Shown: positions 7,439-16,623 of the stretch, one piece after another
Layout: every line of letters begins with the position of its first letter
How positions within the stretch are numbered: the first letter of the stretch is position 1
Assembly: GCA_013821605.1 (NCBI GenBank)
Contig: JACDGP010000036.1
Location: 1-44,894 of the forward strand
Length of the DNA stretch: 44,894 nucleotides
Direction of reading: 5' to 3'
From: Herpetosiphonaceae bacterium
GTDB lineage: Bacteria; Chloroflexota; Chloroflexia; Chloroflexales; Kallotenuaceae
Notes under the pieces: generated by a model
What the model saw: only the letters and a program-made list of their open reading frames with translations
The model's database searches: none
What the model was told of the DNA's origin: nothing
Position numbers and translations under genes: made by a program

Positions 7439-8785
7439 CTAATCGTAGCGCAAGGCTACGATAGGGCTTAGAGCTGCGGCGCGGCGCGCCGGCTCGATGC
7501 CAAAAAATAGACCGACGGCCATCGCGAAACCGATGGACATGACGACAGAAAGTGGTGCGACCGAAGCCTGCACAATCCCGCTTAGGTTTACACCGAAGGC
7601 GATCAACATCCCTAGGATACAGCCAATCAGCCCGCCAGCGGTACTTAACGATAGTGCCTCGATCAAGAATTGGGTCAGAATGTCTTTCTCGCGTGCCCCC
7701 AGCGCTTTGCGGAGCCCGATCTCACGCGTCCGTTCACGGACCGAGACGAGCATAATATTCATGATGCCAATGCCACCGACGAGCAGCGAGATTGCGGCAA
7801 TCGCGCCGAGAAACAATGTTAACACCTTGGTCGATTGGACGGCTGTGTTCAGAATATCCTGCTGATTGATGATGCTGAAGTCGTCGGCTGTGCCATTCGC
7901 TGGCAGTTGATGACGATCACGGAGGACCGTGCTAATCTGGTCGAGTGCCGCGTTGATACTATTTGCGTCACGGGCCTGGACCACGATGCTCGACACTAGC
8001 AAGCCACCCCCACCGGTAATAGCGCGATCACCGAAGAGTTTGCGCTGAGCCGTACTGATGGGAACAATCACGCCATCATCGGTGGAACCAAAGCCGCTGC
8101 CGCCCTGCGCGTTCAATACGCCCACTACACGGAACGTCTGCCCGCGAATGCGCAACGACTGGCCCACCGGACTACCGCCAGGATAGAGTGTTTGAGCCAC
8201 ATTGGCACCCAGGACGACCACGTTGTCGATGCTGGTCACTTCGGCATCCGTGACAAACTCGCCATCGGCGAGCGACAGATTATGAATCTGTTGATAGCTC
8301 GGTTGCGCCCCGGTGATGCGGGCACCAAGGTTCTGGGAGCCGGCCACAAGTTGGGCACCACCACCACCGGACTCAGGCGATACGAGCAGGGCGGCCGGAA
8401 CGTTGTTGGGGTCGGCGATCGCTTGGGCATCCTGGATCGTTAAGGTCTGACCCGAGCCGAACTGACCCCGCGCACCACCCGCGTTGGCGGCCCCACCACG
8501 AACTGTGAGCATATTACTCCCATTCGCGGTGATTGAGGCGGCGATGGCATCTTGGGAACCCTTGCCGATAGCGAGCAAGGCGATGACCGCCATCACGCCG
8601 ATGATCACGCCCAACGATGTCAAAATCGTCCGTAGCTTATTGGCCATGAGGCTGGTGAAGGCCAGGCGTATGCTCTCGCCCAAGCTAATACCTTGCTCTT
8701 CGAGCACGATATCAACAGGCTCGTCCTCCGTCCTGATCGGGGTATTTTCCGCCGGTACTGCAATTTTTCGATCAGCTGTGAGCAT
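7439..8785 (-). CDS. MacB-like ABC transporter permease (FtsX family)
   Basis: A 448-residue permease of the MacB/LolC type. After a cytoplasmic N-terminus there is a first membrane helix ([22 protein letters not shown]), a long extracytoplasmic MacB_PCD domain of about 220 residues, and three C-terminal helices of the FtsX domain. The signature [27 protein letters not shown] lies before the third helix. Its start overlaps the end of the ATPase gene by 14 bp, so translation is likely coupled. Together with the ATPase and the adaptor it forms a tripartite-like efflux or mechanotransmission system. The substrate cannot be read from the sequence. Confidence 0.92.
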   Translation of the reverse strand: MLTADRKIAVPAENTPIRTEDEPVDIVLEEQGISLGESIRLAFTSLMANKLRTILTSLGVIIGVMAVIALLAIGKGSQDAIAASITANGSNMLTVRGGAANAGGARGQFGSGQTLTIQDAQAIADPNNVPAALLVSPESGGGGAQLVAGSQNLGARITGAQPSYQQIHNLSLADGEFVTDAEVTSIDNVVVLGANVAQTLYPGGSPVGQSLRIRGQTFRVVGVLNAQGGSGFGSTDDGVIVPISTAQRKLFGDRAITGGGGLLVSSIVVQARDANSINAALDQISTVLRDRHQLPANGTADDFSIINQQDILNTAVQSTKVLTLFLGAIAAISLLVGGIGIMNIMLVSVRERTREIGLRKALGAREKDILTQFLIEALSLSTAGGLIGCILGMLIAFGVNLSGIVQASVAPLSVVMSIGFAMAVGLFFGIEPARRAAALSPIVALRYD

Positions 8786-9488
8786 GCGCTACCTCCTCCT
8801 GACCTTTCCGAATGTCGCTGGCTAGCTGCCCGTCGCGGATCACCAACTGCCGCTCGGCATGGTCCGCAATATCAGGCTCGTGCGTCACGAGCACAACGGT
8901 AATGCCTTGGTCGTTCAGGTTTTTGAACAAGGCCATAATTTCCTCGCTGGCATGCGAGTCCAGATTGCCGGTCGGCTCGTCGGCCAGCAGCAGTGCCGGC
9001 CGAGTCACGAGACCGCGGGCGATGGCGACCCGTTGTTGCTGGCCGCCTGATAGCTCGCGTGGATGGTGGTCCATGCGGTCCCCCAGACCGACCGAATCGA
9101 GAGCCTCGGCGGCGCGCTGCTGGCGTTCTTCGGTACTGATGCCACCACGATAGACTAATGGTAGCTCGACATTCTCACGAGCAGTGCTGCGCGGGAGCAG
9201 ATTGAACTGCTGAAAGACGAAGCCGATCTTCCGATTACGGGCTACGGCCAGTTGGTTCTTGTCGAGCCGTTCGACGGGTACACCATCCAGCAGATAGCGG
9301 CCCGAGGTCGGCGTGTCAAGACAGCCGAGTAGGTTCATCAAGGTCGATTTGCCGGAGCCCGAGGGTCCCATGATCGCCACGAATTCCCCGGGGTGGATGG
9401 TGAAATCCACCCCACGTAAGGCTTGCACTTCGACATCGCCCATTTGATAGAATTTCTTCAGATCTTCGACCTGGATGATCGCAGCCAT
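8772..9488 (-). CDS. ABC transporter ATP-binding protein, MacB/LolD type
   Basis: This 238-residue ATPase energises the MacB-like permease next to it. Walker A is GPSGSGKST, the Q-loop lies in [22 protein letters not shown], the signature is LSGGQQQR, Walker B is [12 protein letters not shown], and the H-loop is in [10 protein letters not shown] chose the ATG at 9488 ([14 protein letters not shown]) because GGAGAG precedes it by a few bases; a longer frame would run 45 residues into the adaptor gene. The gap to the adaptor gene is 13 bp. The C-terminus overlaps the permease start. Confidence 0.94.
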   Translation of the reverse strand: MAAIIQVEDLKKFYQMGDVEVQALRGVDFTIHPGEFVAIMGPSGSGKSTLMNLLGCLDTPTSGRYLLDGVPVERLDKNQLAVARNRKIGFVFQQFNLLPRSTARENVELPLVYRGGISTEERQQRAAEALDSVGLGDRMDHHPRELSGGQQQRVAIARGLVTRPALLLADEPTGNLDSHASEEIMALFKNLNDQGITVVLVTHEPDIADHAERQLVIRDGQLASDIRKGQEEVAHAHS

Positions 9489-9501
9489 GAAGCATCTCTC
9501 C

Positions 9502-12048
9502 TTAGCCGCCAGGTCGCCCGCCGCCAAGCAGCGGGTTCGTGGGTGTCGTTCCACCTCGGTTACCGCCGGTGGTACCACTACGTGGTGCTGCGGAACTGGG
9601 TAGGACCAACTGGTCACCAGCACGCAGGCATTGGTTGCCGGTATCGGTACAACCTGTCACCTCGGTTAGTGAGCCGTTGGTCGCGCCTGTGTCGATTGGA
9701 ACTGTCAGCGGTAGTTTGCGGTCGCCGTACTGGACCTGCACCGAGTGATTGGTGCCCTGGGTCGTGATCGCCCGGTTCGGGACGAGGATGGCATTCTTGA
9801 CCTGCTGGACCACAATACTGGCCGTCGAACTCATGCCCAGCTTGACCGGGGTTGCACCGGGATCGAACTTGACCTGCACCAGATAGGTCACGACGTTTTG
9901 CGTCACGACCGAGGTCGGCGCAACGTTCTCAACGGTACCGGCGAGGATGGCACCAGCCAGGGCATCAAAGGTTAGGCGTGCTGTCTGGCCCGCCTGGACG
10001 CGTGCTACGTCGCTCTCACTCATTGCGATATCGATGTGTAACGACGAGCGATCCTGGATCGAGACCGCCGTCGCGCTCGCAGCTACAATGCTCCCAGGGA
10101 CGATCGGGACTGATCCGACGATGCCGTCAAAAGGTGCGAAGAGGGTGGCACGATCAAGATTCAGGTGAGCTACCGCGAGTGCAGACTGGGCTTGAGCAAC
10201 ACCGGCCTCGGCTGTTGCAATGTCCGGTTCGGAGGCGGGTGCGGTTAACTTGTCTAAAGCGGAATGGGCTTGGTCAACCTGCGACTGCGCAGCTGCAACG
10301 TCGGCCGGTGTGCCACCTTGTTGTGCTTTGGCGAGCCCTGCTTGCGATTGGGTCAACGCGTCCTTGGCAATTGCGACATCGGAAGCCGTACCGCCCTGGG
10401 TCAGCTTAGCTAGCCCGGCATTCGCCTGATCGACCTGTGCCTGCGCCGCTGCAATGTCAGAAGCCGATGGGGGCTGTGAGAGCTTGGCCAACTGGGCATT
10501 CGCTTGGTCAACCTGCGACTGCGCAGCAGCAAGATCGGCAGCGGTGGGTCCTTGTCGCAACTTGGTCAACGCGGCGTTAGCTTGATCGACCTGCGACTGC
10601 GCTGCTGCGATATCTGCAGGTGTACCGCCCTGGGTAAGTTTAGCTAACGAAGCCTTGGCCTGATCAACGGCTGCCTGCAGCGGCACCAGATCAAGCGCCT
10701 TAGGTCCTTGCACGAGCGCGTTGAGCTGGTTCTGGGCGTCGGTGACTGCAGACTGTGCCGACGCATCATCGGTCACCTCTTGCTTCTGGGCCGTATCGTA
10801 GCTCACCTTGGCCTGCTCCAGCTTCGACTGCGCCTGCGACAGGACGAGCGTCGCCGTCTGCAACGCATTGGCATATTGCTGCTGCTGTGTGGCAGTGTCG
10901 AGCTTTTCTGAGGTAAAGCTCTTGCCGGTCTTGGGGTCGGTGCCGTTCTGGGCATTCTGGTTATCGTAGTAGGCGCTGGTATAACTGGTCTGAGCTGCAC
11001 GCACGGAGTCAGCCGCCTGATACATAGCCTGCTGTGCTGAGGTCTTGGCGGCGGAGTCGGTCGCGGCAGTACGATTAGCGCTTTGCTGCGCCTGCGTTAG
11101 CTTAGCCTGGGCTGCACTGACCTGCTCGGGGAGCGCGCCCTGCTGGGCCTGCGTCAGCTTGGCCTCGGCGCTCGTGACTGCAGCCTGGGCATTCGCGACA
11201 TCAGCAGGTGTAAAATTGCCGGTCTTGACCTTCTGGAGGTTGGCCTGGGCATTACGAATGCTGGCCTGAGCACTGGCGATATCGGCCGGTGTAGTGCTGC
11301 CGGTCTTGACCTTCTGAAGATTGGCCAGGGCACCGCGAACACTAGCCTGAGCACTGGCGATATCGGCCGGTGTAACCGTGCCGGTCCGGACCTTCTGGAG
11401 ATTAGCTTGGGCGTTGCGGACACTAGCCTGCGCGCTGGCGATATCGGCCGGTGTGGTGTTGCCCGTCTGCACCTGCTTCAGCTTGTCCGCAGACGCAGCA
11501 ACGGCGGCCTGCGCGTTCTGCACGTCCGCAGGCGTTAGATTGCCGGTGCGTGCCTTTTCGAGGCCAGCCTCGGCTGCGGCAACCTGTGCTTTGCTCGCAT
11601 TCAAATCATTTGGTGTCGCCGAGCCGTGCTGGGCCGTATCGAGCTTGGCCTGTGCGGCTTTCACTCCCGCCTCGGCCTGTCCGACTGCCAACTCTAAGTC
11701 GCGACTATCAAGGTGGGCCAGAACCTGTCCACTCTTGACTTGAGCGCCGACCTTGACCAGCACGTCTTTCACCTGACCACCCGTCTGGAAAGGCATATCA
11801 ACACTTCTGGCCGGTTGAACAGAGCCACTGCCGGAGACCGTAATCGAAAGATCTCCCTGGGTGACCGCTGCCGTCGGCGCCTTACTGGCCGTCGTCGTGG
11901 TTTGGGCCTGCGCGCGCCAGATGGCGAACAAGCCCAGCCCGATCCCGACCACGCCCAGCAGTGCCCAATACAGGGTACGCCGGCGTCCGCGCGTGGCCTG
12001 CGGTTGCTTCTCACTTTGATTCCGGTTGCCCGGCAATTGAACCTTCAT
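9502..12048 (-). CDS. Membrane fusion protein (MacA/HlyD family) with two long periodic helical arms
   Basis: An 848-residue adaptor, about twice the usual MacA length. Residues 27-45 form a membrane anchor; the lipoyl half-motifs are near 85-112 and 634-655, followed by a beta-barrel domain (660-800) and a Gly/Thr-rich tail. Between the lipoyl halves lie two repeat arrays. In the first arm a TPxD cap recurs at residues 145, 172, 199, 226, 253 and 280, exactly every 27 residues. In the second arm the matching Asp recurs at 453, 479, 505, 531, 557, 583 and 609, exactly every 26. The two arms presumably pack antiparallel as a very long hairpin. The ATG at 12048 has GGAGG nine bases upstream. 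It heads the operon adaptor-ATPase-permease-DUF5666-like. Confidence 0.92.
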   Translation of the reverse strand: MKVQLPGNRNQSEKQPQATRGRRRTLYWALLGVVGIGLGLFAIWRAQAQTTTTASKAPTAAVTQGDLSITVSGSGSVQPARSVDMPFQTGGQVKDVLVKVGAQVKSGQVLAHLDSRDLELAVGQAEAGVKAAQAKLDTAQHGSATPNDLNASKAQVAAAEAGLEKARTGNLTPADVQNAQAAVAASADKLKQVQTGNTTPADIASAQASVRNAQANLQKVRTGTVTPADIASAQASVRGALANLQKVKTGSTTPADIASAQASIRNAQANLQKVKTGNFTPADVANAQAAVTSAEAKLTQAQQGALPEQVSAAQAKLTQAQQSANRTAATDSAAKTSAQQAMYQAADSVRAAQTSYTSAYYDNQNAQNGTDPKTGKSFTSEKLDTATQQQQYANALQTATLVLSQAQSKLEQAKVSYDTAQKQEVTDDASAQSAVTDAQNQLNALVQGPKALDLVPLQAAVDQAKASLAKLTQGGTPADIAAAQSQVDQANAALTKLRQGPTAADLAAAQSQVDQANAQLAKLSQPPSASDIAAAQAQVDQANAGLAKLTQGGTASDVAIAKDALTQSQAGLAKAQQGGTPADVAAAQSQVDQAHSALDKLTAPASEPDIATAEAGVAQAQSALAVAHLNLDRATLFAPFDGIVGSVPIVPGSIVAASATAVSIQDRSSLHIDIAMSESDVARVQAGQTARLTFDALAGAILAGTVENVAPTSVVTQNVVTYLVQVKFDPGATPVKLGMSSTASIVVQQVKNAILVPNRAITTQGTNHSVQVQYGDRKLPLTVPIDTGATNGSLTEVTGCTDTGNQCLRAGDQLVLPSSAAPRSGTTGGNRGGTTPTNPLLGGGRPGG
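11212..11454 (-). repeat. Three near-identical 81-bp tandem repeats inside the adaptor gene
   Basis: These encode residues 199-279, three consecutive 27-residue units of the form [23 protein letters not shown]. The DNA copies are closer to one another than to the flanking units, which suggests recent internal duplication. The period is an exact multiple of three, so the frame is kept. Confidence 0.85.
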
Positions 12049-12355
12049 TCCCTCTAGCCTCCGGCCTGTATCAATTTCTCTATAGACATGGTGGCGTTAT
12101 TTTGGTCCAAAGATGTACCGTCGCAACAGCCTTGGACAGCACACCTCTAGCAATATTCATGATCTCGTTAAAAGTTTCACCGTTTCTTTATACTATACAT
12201 GTATGCCTGTGCATTAGCATAGCTGGGCTCGCTAAGGTTTTCGTGAGACAATGATAAGAAGATGCTGAGGCACGAGGACGGCCTATCACGTGGATAGGCC
12301 GTCCTGCGGCGACTGGGTCGCCAATGGTTGTGTGGGCAGTTCAGTATTTAACCCG
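12049..12355. other. Intergenic region: leader of export operon and end of sugar-acid operon
   Basis: In 307 bp without a gene I see the ribosome site of the adaptor gene, an AT-rich patch near 12188-12199 (TATAGT/TATAAA on the minus strand) that could be part of a promoter but lacks a convincing -35, and the hairpin at 12275-12305. No RNA gene or small coding frame with family resemblance is visible. Confidence 0.5.
12275..12305 (-). terminator. Terminator-like hairpin after the ManD-like gene
   Basis: A perfect 13-bp stem (AGGACGGCCTATC and its complement) has a 5-base loop ACGTG and sits about 50 bases past the stop of the minus-strand dehydratase gene. No T-run follows, but position and symmetry suggest it ends the operon that begins at uxuA. 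Confidence 0.6.
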
Positions 12356-13612
12356 CTAGGGCGTCCATAGCGTACCATCGGGCCAGCGGCTCTGGGTCCA
12401 TTCGATGGGCTTAAAGGTAAACGGATATTTGGCTGCTTTGGCTTCATCAATATCTACGCCGAAGCCAGGCTTGTCGTTGGCCCAGACGTAGCCGCCCCGT
12501 AGCTCCGGCGTGCCCGGAAACACCTCGTAGATCGCCTCGCTGAAGTTAATGACTTCCTGAATACCAAAGTTGTGACACGCTAAATCGAGATGTAGATTGG
12601 CCGCGTGACCGATGGGTGAAACGTCGCCCGGACCGTGCCAGGCAGTGCGTACGCCGAAGGCTTCGCAGAGCGTAGCAAGCTTACGCGCCGGGGTTAAGCC
12701 GCCGAGCTGCGAGATATGAGCGCGAATAAAATCAATCAGCTGCTCGGCAATCAGCGGGCGCCACTCTAGTGGATTATTATGGAGTTCGCCCATTGAGATC
12801 GGTGTGGCGCATTGCTGCCGGAGCCGGCGGAACCACTCGATCTGATCCGGTGCGAATGGGTCTTCAAGGAAGAAGAGGCGGTAAGGCTCCAACGCCTTGG
12901 CCATCCGTATCGCATCGATAGGAGCAAGTCGTTCGTGAATATCGTGTAGCAAGAAGAGCTCAAAGCCAATCTGTGAGCGGATGTGGTCAAAGAGCGGCGG
13001 GATCGAGCGAGCGTACAGGTCGGGGTCGTAGTATGCGCCCGGAAAGTTGCTGTTGAGCCGGTCCATCATTTGCATCCGGTGCGTCGCTTGAGGAGCGTCT
13101 TTGCTCGGGACTGCCGTCGCTGCGGTAATGTCCTTAACACGGCCACCGTAGCCGCCCATCTGGCAGCGGACCGCCAGATAGCCCTCATCGCGGTACTTGA
13201 GGACGTTGTGGAGCACTTCCTCTTTGTCGCGTCCATCGGCGTGACGATAGACCATGGCTGCCTCGCGACACTTGCCGCCCAGCAGGTCGTAGACCGGCAT
13301 GTTGGCCAGCTTGCCTTTGATATCCCAGAGCGCCATGTCCACGCCGCTGACGGCATTGTTCAACACGGGTCCATTACGCCAGTAGGAATTGACCATCATC
13401 ATGTGCCACAGATCTTCGATGTTGGCCGGATCGCGCCCTTGGAGGAGTGGGTCAAGGTAGTCGTCGACAGCCTTGGCTACCAGGGTTGGACGTTGTGTAA
13501 AGGTGGCACAACCCAGGCCATAGAGGCCCGGCTGATCGGTCTCGACTTTCACCACGATGAGGGCGATACCATCGGGTGCCGTGATGATGGATCTTACTTT
13601 GGTAATCTTCAT
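12356..13612 (-). CDS. Enolase-superfamily sugar-acid dehydratase, ManD/RspA type
   Basis: A 418-residue member of the D-mannonate dehydratase (ManD) subgroup of the enolase superfamily. The Mg ligands are Asp224, Glu250 and Glu276; His226 and His326 and an Arg at 149 line up with the catalytic set of characterised ManD enzymes, and the C-terminus carries the typical GVDIDEAKAAKYPF...DGTLW ending. The loop around residues 152-200, where ManD proteins carry an active-site Tyr, looks rearranged, so the exact substrate (mannonate, gluconate or none) is open; many ManD homologues have low or no mannonate activity. It is the last gene of the five-gene minus operon, 9 bp after the preceding enolase gene, with AGGA about eight bases before its ATG. 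Confidence 0.88.
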   Translation of the reverse strand: MKITKVRSIITAPDGIALIVVKVETDQPGLYGLGCATFTQRPTLVAKAVDDYLDPLLQGRDPANIEDLWHMMMVNSYWRNGPVLNNAVSGVDMALWDIKGKLANMPVYDLLGGKCREAAMVYRHADGRDKEEVLHNVLKYRDEGYLAVRCQMGGYGGRVKDITAATAVPSKDAPQATHRMQMMDRLNSNFPGAYYDPDLYARSIPPLFDHIRSQIGFELFLLHDIHERLAPIDAIRMAKALEPYRLFFLEDPFAPDQIEWFRRLRQQCATPISMGELHNNPLEWRPLIAEQLIDFIRAHISQLGGLTPARKLATLCEAFGVRTAWHGPGDVSPIGHAANLHLDLACHNFGIQEVINFSEAIYEVFPGTPELRGGYVWANDKPGFGVDIDEAKAAKYPFTFKPIEWTQSRWPDGTLWTP

Positions 13613-13621
13613 ACATGTATC

Positions 13622-14932
13622 CTATGACCACAAGCGATCCCAGCTGCGCTGGGTGTCCCACTCGGGTGTTGGCTCGAAGAAACCAGGATCTTCCGTTATA
13701 AGGTGGGCTTTGATCACTTCCAAATTCGGCTCGAAGCCCAAGCCTGGTCCCTCCGGCACTGCGATATAGCCGTTCTGAATGATCGGCTTGGGCACTCCGT
13801 CGATAAAGTCGTTCCAGTACGGCACTTCGTTGAAATGATGCTCCAGGGCAATGAAGTTCTCGGTGGCTGCAGCACAATGAACGCTAGCCATCGTGCTGAT
13901 TGGCGTGCCAGCCATGTGCATCGCCATGCTAATGCCGTACTCCTGAGCCATGTCGCCGATGCGCTTTGTTTCGAGGATGCCGCCACTCGTAGCGAGGTCG
14001 GGATGAATGATGTTGACGGCGCGTGCTTGGAGCAACGGACGGAAGCCTTCTTTGCCGAAGATATCTTCGCCGGTACATACGGGTGTATTCAGCGCCCGTT
14101 CGATCTGGACCCATTTGTCGGTGAACTGCCACGGCACCAGATCTTCGAGCCAGGCGAGATTGTAGGGTTCCAAGGCCTGACCGAGGCGGATGCAGTCATC
14201 GACGCCAATATGACCGAAGTGGTCGGCAGCGATCGGCACCTCATCGCCCACGACTGCGCGTACTTGGTCAACATACTCGCAGATCATGTCGATGCCCTTG
14301 GGAGTCAGGCGCACATGTGTAAAGGGGTGCATGATCTGCTGTGTGCGTAACATCTGCTCCATCTTGTCATCGGCGTCGCCGGGCAGCATGCCTTGGGGCC
14401 AGGATAAGGCACCCTTCACGCCGATCAGCGGCTGCACCCCGAGATCCATCTTCAGCATGGTGAAGCCACGTTCGATCCGTTGATTGAGCCGCTGCCCCAT
14501 TTCGGTGCCGGTAGGCTCGTTCGGCGTATCGCAGTACATGCGAATGCGGTCGCGGAACTTGCCACCAGCCAGCGCGTATGCTGGCACACCATAGGCCTTG
14601 CCAGCGAGGTCCATGAGCGCCATCTCGACACCACAAACGCCACCACCCTGGCGACCGTGATGGCCGAACTGCTTGATCTTGCGGAAGAGTTTGTCGAGGT
14701 TGCAGGGGTTTTCGCCCACGATGCGGCTTTTGAGCATCAAGGCGTAGGTTTTGCTGGCGAGATCGCGTACTTCACCATAGCCGCTGAGTCCTTGATTGGT
14801 ATCGATGCGGACGAGGGTAAAGTGCCAATGGTCCCAGCCGACGGTTGCTGTGCGCAGGTCGGTGATCCTGAGTTCACTTGGTCGTGAGGTGGTGCTCACG
14901 TGGTCTTCGGGTTTCGTCGTAGCTTGCTGCAT
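13622..14932 (-). CDS. Enolase-superfamily enzyme, mandelate racemase-like acid-sugar dehydratase
   Basis: A 436-residue protein with the mandelate racemase fold: an N-terminal capping domain (about residues 20-135) and a modified barrel. The general base motif is Lys161-x-Asp163; metal ligands are Asp237 (followed by His238), Glu263 and Glu289, and the second base is His339. It is distinct from the ManD-like protein beside it, since it has the KxD motif that ManD lacks. An acid-sugar dehydration fits the neighbourhood, but the substrate cannot be assigned. I chose the ATG at 14932, 10 bp after the RraA-family gene; a longer frame would overlap that gene by 125 bp. Confidence 0.85.
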   Translation of the reverse strand: MQQATTKPEDHVSTTSRPSELRITDLRTATVGWDHWHFTLVRIDTNQGLSGYGEVRDLASKTYALMLKSRIVGENPCNLDKLFRKIKQFGHHGRQGGGVCGVEMALMDLAGKAYGVPAYALAGGKFRDRIRMYCDTPNEPTGTEMGQRLNQRIERGFTMLKMDLGVQPLIGVKGALSWPQGMLPGDADDKMEQMLRTQQIMHPFTHVRLTPKGIDMICEYVDQVRAVVGDEVPIAADHFGHIGVDDCIRLGQALEPYNLAWLEDLVPWQFTDKWVQIERALNTPVCTGEDIFGKEGFRPLLQARAVNIIHPDLATSGGILETKRIGDMAQEYGISMAMHMAGTPISTMASVHCAAATENFIALEHHFNEVPYWNDFIDGVPKPIIQNGYIAVPEGPGLGFEPNLEVIKAHLITEDPGFFEPTPEWDTQRSWDRLWS

Positions 14933-14942
14933 GTATGCTGCC

Positions 14943-15764
14943 CTATTTTTTGTTTGTCTGGGTCCATGCCTGGAAATCTGCTTCGATGTCTGCACGCCAG
15001 GTTGGCACGTCGATCTCGCCGCTGGTGTACGTGCCCTCACTGAGGCGCAGCTTGCCAAATTCATCACGCACGCGAATGGCCTCGCTTCTCTCGACGACCT
15101 CTTGGACGAGGTGTGGTGGAATGACGATCACGCCCGTTGGTGTACCGAGCACAATATCACCCGGCAAGACAGTGATGCCGCCAATGCGAATCGGAATGTT
15201 GATACCCGCCAATGTTACATCGGCAATCGCCGTGGGGTCGACACCGCGCACATAGAAGTTCACATCTTCCAGTGTCACGAGCCCCTGGTAGTCACGGATG
15301 CCACCATCGATCACAGCGCCAGCGCGGGTGCGACTACGCACGGAGGTTCCCAAATTGTCACCGATAACTGTTCCGTCCTTGACCTTGCCGAAGATGTCGA
15401 TCACCATTACATCATTCGTTTGCAGCGTCTCGATCACCCACGAATTCTGACCACCGATACTGCCACGACCCTCGCTGAGCCCGGCCTGTTGAATCGCTTC
15501 GTGGTAATCGGGACGATGCGGGAGGAACTGCGCCGTCACCGCCCGCCCCACGGTGATCTTGCCCGGATGGGTTTCCAGCCAGTTGCCCTCGAACTGGCGG
15601 TGATAGCCGTGACCGCGCATGACGCCCCAGGCTTCCTCAGTCGTTACAGCCTGCATACGTTCGATCAGATCATCGGGCACACGCGGTCGTCCATCTGGAA
15701 AGCGGTCAAACGGATTGAGTTTGGTCAGTTCGATCAAATCTTCACGCGTAGGTTGAATATGCAT
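14943..15764 (-). CDS. RraA-family aldolase/decarboxylase-like protein
   Basis: A 273-residue protein of the RraA / HMG aldolase family (formerly labelled demethylmenaquinone methyltransferase). The core motif GDNLGTSVRSRTRAGAVIDG leads into IRD (Arg157-Asp158), the residues that bind Mg-pyruvate in the class II aldolase members. It is longer than RraA itself (about 160) because of N- and C-terminal extensions. In a sugar-acid operon a retro-aldol cleavage of a keto-deoxy acid, or an oxaloacetate-type decarboxylation, is more plausible than RNase E inhibition. The ATG at 15764 has GGTGGAG about ten bases upstream and lies 16 bp after the SDR gene. Confidence 0.85.
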   Translation of the reverse strand: MHIQPTREDLIELTKLNPFDRFPDGRPRVPDDLIERMQAVTTEEAWGVMRGHGYHRQFEGNWLETHPGKITVGRAVTAQFLPHRPDYHEAIQQAGLSEGRGSIGGQNSWVIETLQTNDVMVIDIFGKVKDGTVIGDNLGTSVRSRTRAGAVIDGGIRDYQGLVTLEDVNFYVRGVDPTAIADVTLAGINIPIRIGGITVLPGDIVLGTPTGVIVIPPHLVQEVVERSEAIRVRDEFGKLRLSEGTYTSGEIDVPTWRADIEADFQAWTQTNKK

Positions 15765-15780
15765 GCTGGTTCGCTCCACC

Positions 15781-16608
15781 TTATTGTTCGTCGTGTTTCC
15801 AACCGAGCAGCCGCTCAGCTTTCGTTGAGTCGAAAAAGCTGCGATGGTCGCTGAGATCACCGGTTACCGGCACATCCGGGAAGAAACGCTGTTGCAGCTC
15901 AAGGGATGGTGTGTCGCTTGCCGTATCGGGTGCAACAATATAAAAGACCTCGTGACCCTCAAATTTCGGCGTCAGCGAGAGCAGGCAAGCCCGGGCGGCA
16001 GCATCAAAGGTTGTGTAGCCCCACAAATGCTTGGCCGCACCACCTGAGAGATTGGCCCGTGAGTTTAGCACCATGGCTCGCTCCGGTACGACCCAATGAA
16101 AGCGTAGGCTCGCAATGGTCATGTTCGCATAGCGGCGCGCAAAGGAATTACCCTGCTCCTCGCAGATCCACTTCGACAGGCTGTAGGGGTCTTCGTTATA
16201 GGTAGGATGGTGCTCGTCGAGCGGGAAATAATCATAGCGTGGCGAACGGCTATAAGCAGCACCTGTTGCGTTCACGCTGGAGGCCTGGCAAATCCGGTTG
16301 ATGCCGACCTGAGCGGCAGCGCGCAGCGCGTTATAGCTACCGACCACATTATTATTGTGAACAACATGGTCAGGATGGTGACCGGGTGCAGGAATAGCTC
16401 CCATATGCACTAGGGCGTCACACCCGCGTAATGCCTGCTCAAACGCTTCGTAATCTGTGAGTTCTGCTTGAATATACACCACGTTGGGCTGTGCCGCTTG
16501 AGGAGGAGCCACCCGGTCAATGCTTACAACGTGATGCGCCTGCTCTAAGGCTAAAGTGGTGACAGCACGACCAATCCCACCGCTGCCACCGGTCACTGCA
16601 ATTCGCAT
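15781..16608 (-). CDS. NAD-dependent epimerase/dehydratase family sugar dehydrogenase-like SDR (copy A)
   Basis: A 275-residue extended-SDR protein with the nucleotide loop TGGSGGIG (7-14), an acidic Asp31 after the second strand that favours NAD over NADP, and the catalytic pair Tyr142 and Lys146 in DPYSLSKW. The overall size and single compact domain resemble uronate dehydrogenases, which oxidise the C1 of a sugar acid to a lactone; a nucleotide-sugar epimerase is the alternative. A close paralogue lies in the plus-strand arm (29886-30719), sharing RYDYFPLDE and EDPYSLSKW. It stands between uxuA and the RraA-family gene with gaps of about 15 bp. Confidence 0.85.
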   Translation of the reverse strand: MRIAVTGGSGGIGRAVTTLALEQAHHVVSIDRVAPPQAAQPNVVYIQAELTDYEAFEQALRGCDALVHMGAIPAPGHHPDHVVHNNNVVGSYNALRAAAQVGINRICQASSVNATGAAYSRSPRYDYFPLDEHHPTYNEDPYSLSKWICEEQGNSFARRYANMTIASLRFHWVVPERAMVLNSRANLSGGAAKHLWGYTTFDAAARACLLSLTPKFEGHEVFYIVAPDTASDTPSLELQQRFFPDVPVTGDLSDHRSFFDSTKAERLLGWKHDEQ

Positions 16609-16623
16609 AGTACGAACCTATAA

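Noticed and set aside
11212-11454. 81-bp repeats considered as a non-coding satellite
   Set aside because: They encode helical units of the adaptor and match the protein period exactly.
12061-12250. Promoter for the export operon
   Set aside because: AT-rich -10-like boxes exist but none has a -35 partner at 16-18 bases, so no position is claimed.
12983-14350. Long plus-strand frames opposite the enolase-superfamily genes
   Set aside because: They mirror two strongly supported minus-strand genes with intact catalytic residues and show no domain pattern.
14796-15854. Plus-strand open frame of 352 codons
   Set aside because: It is antisense to the RraA-family gene and the start of the enolase gene, has no family resemblance and no ribosome site. 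It reflects base composition of the real genes.
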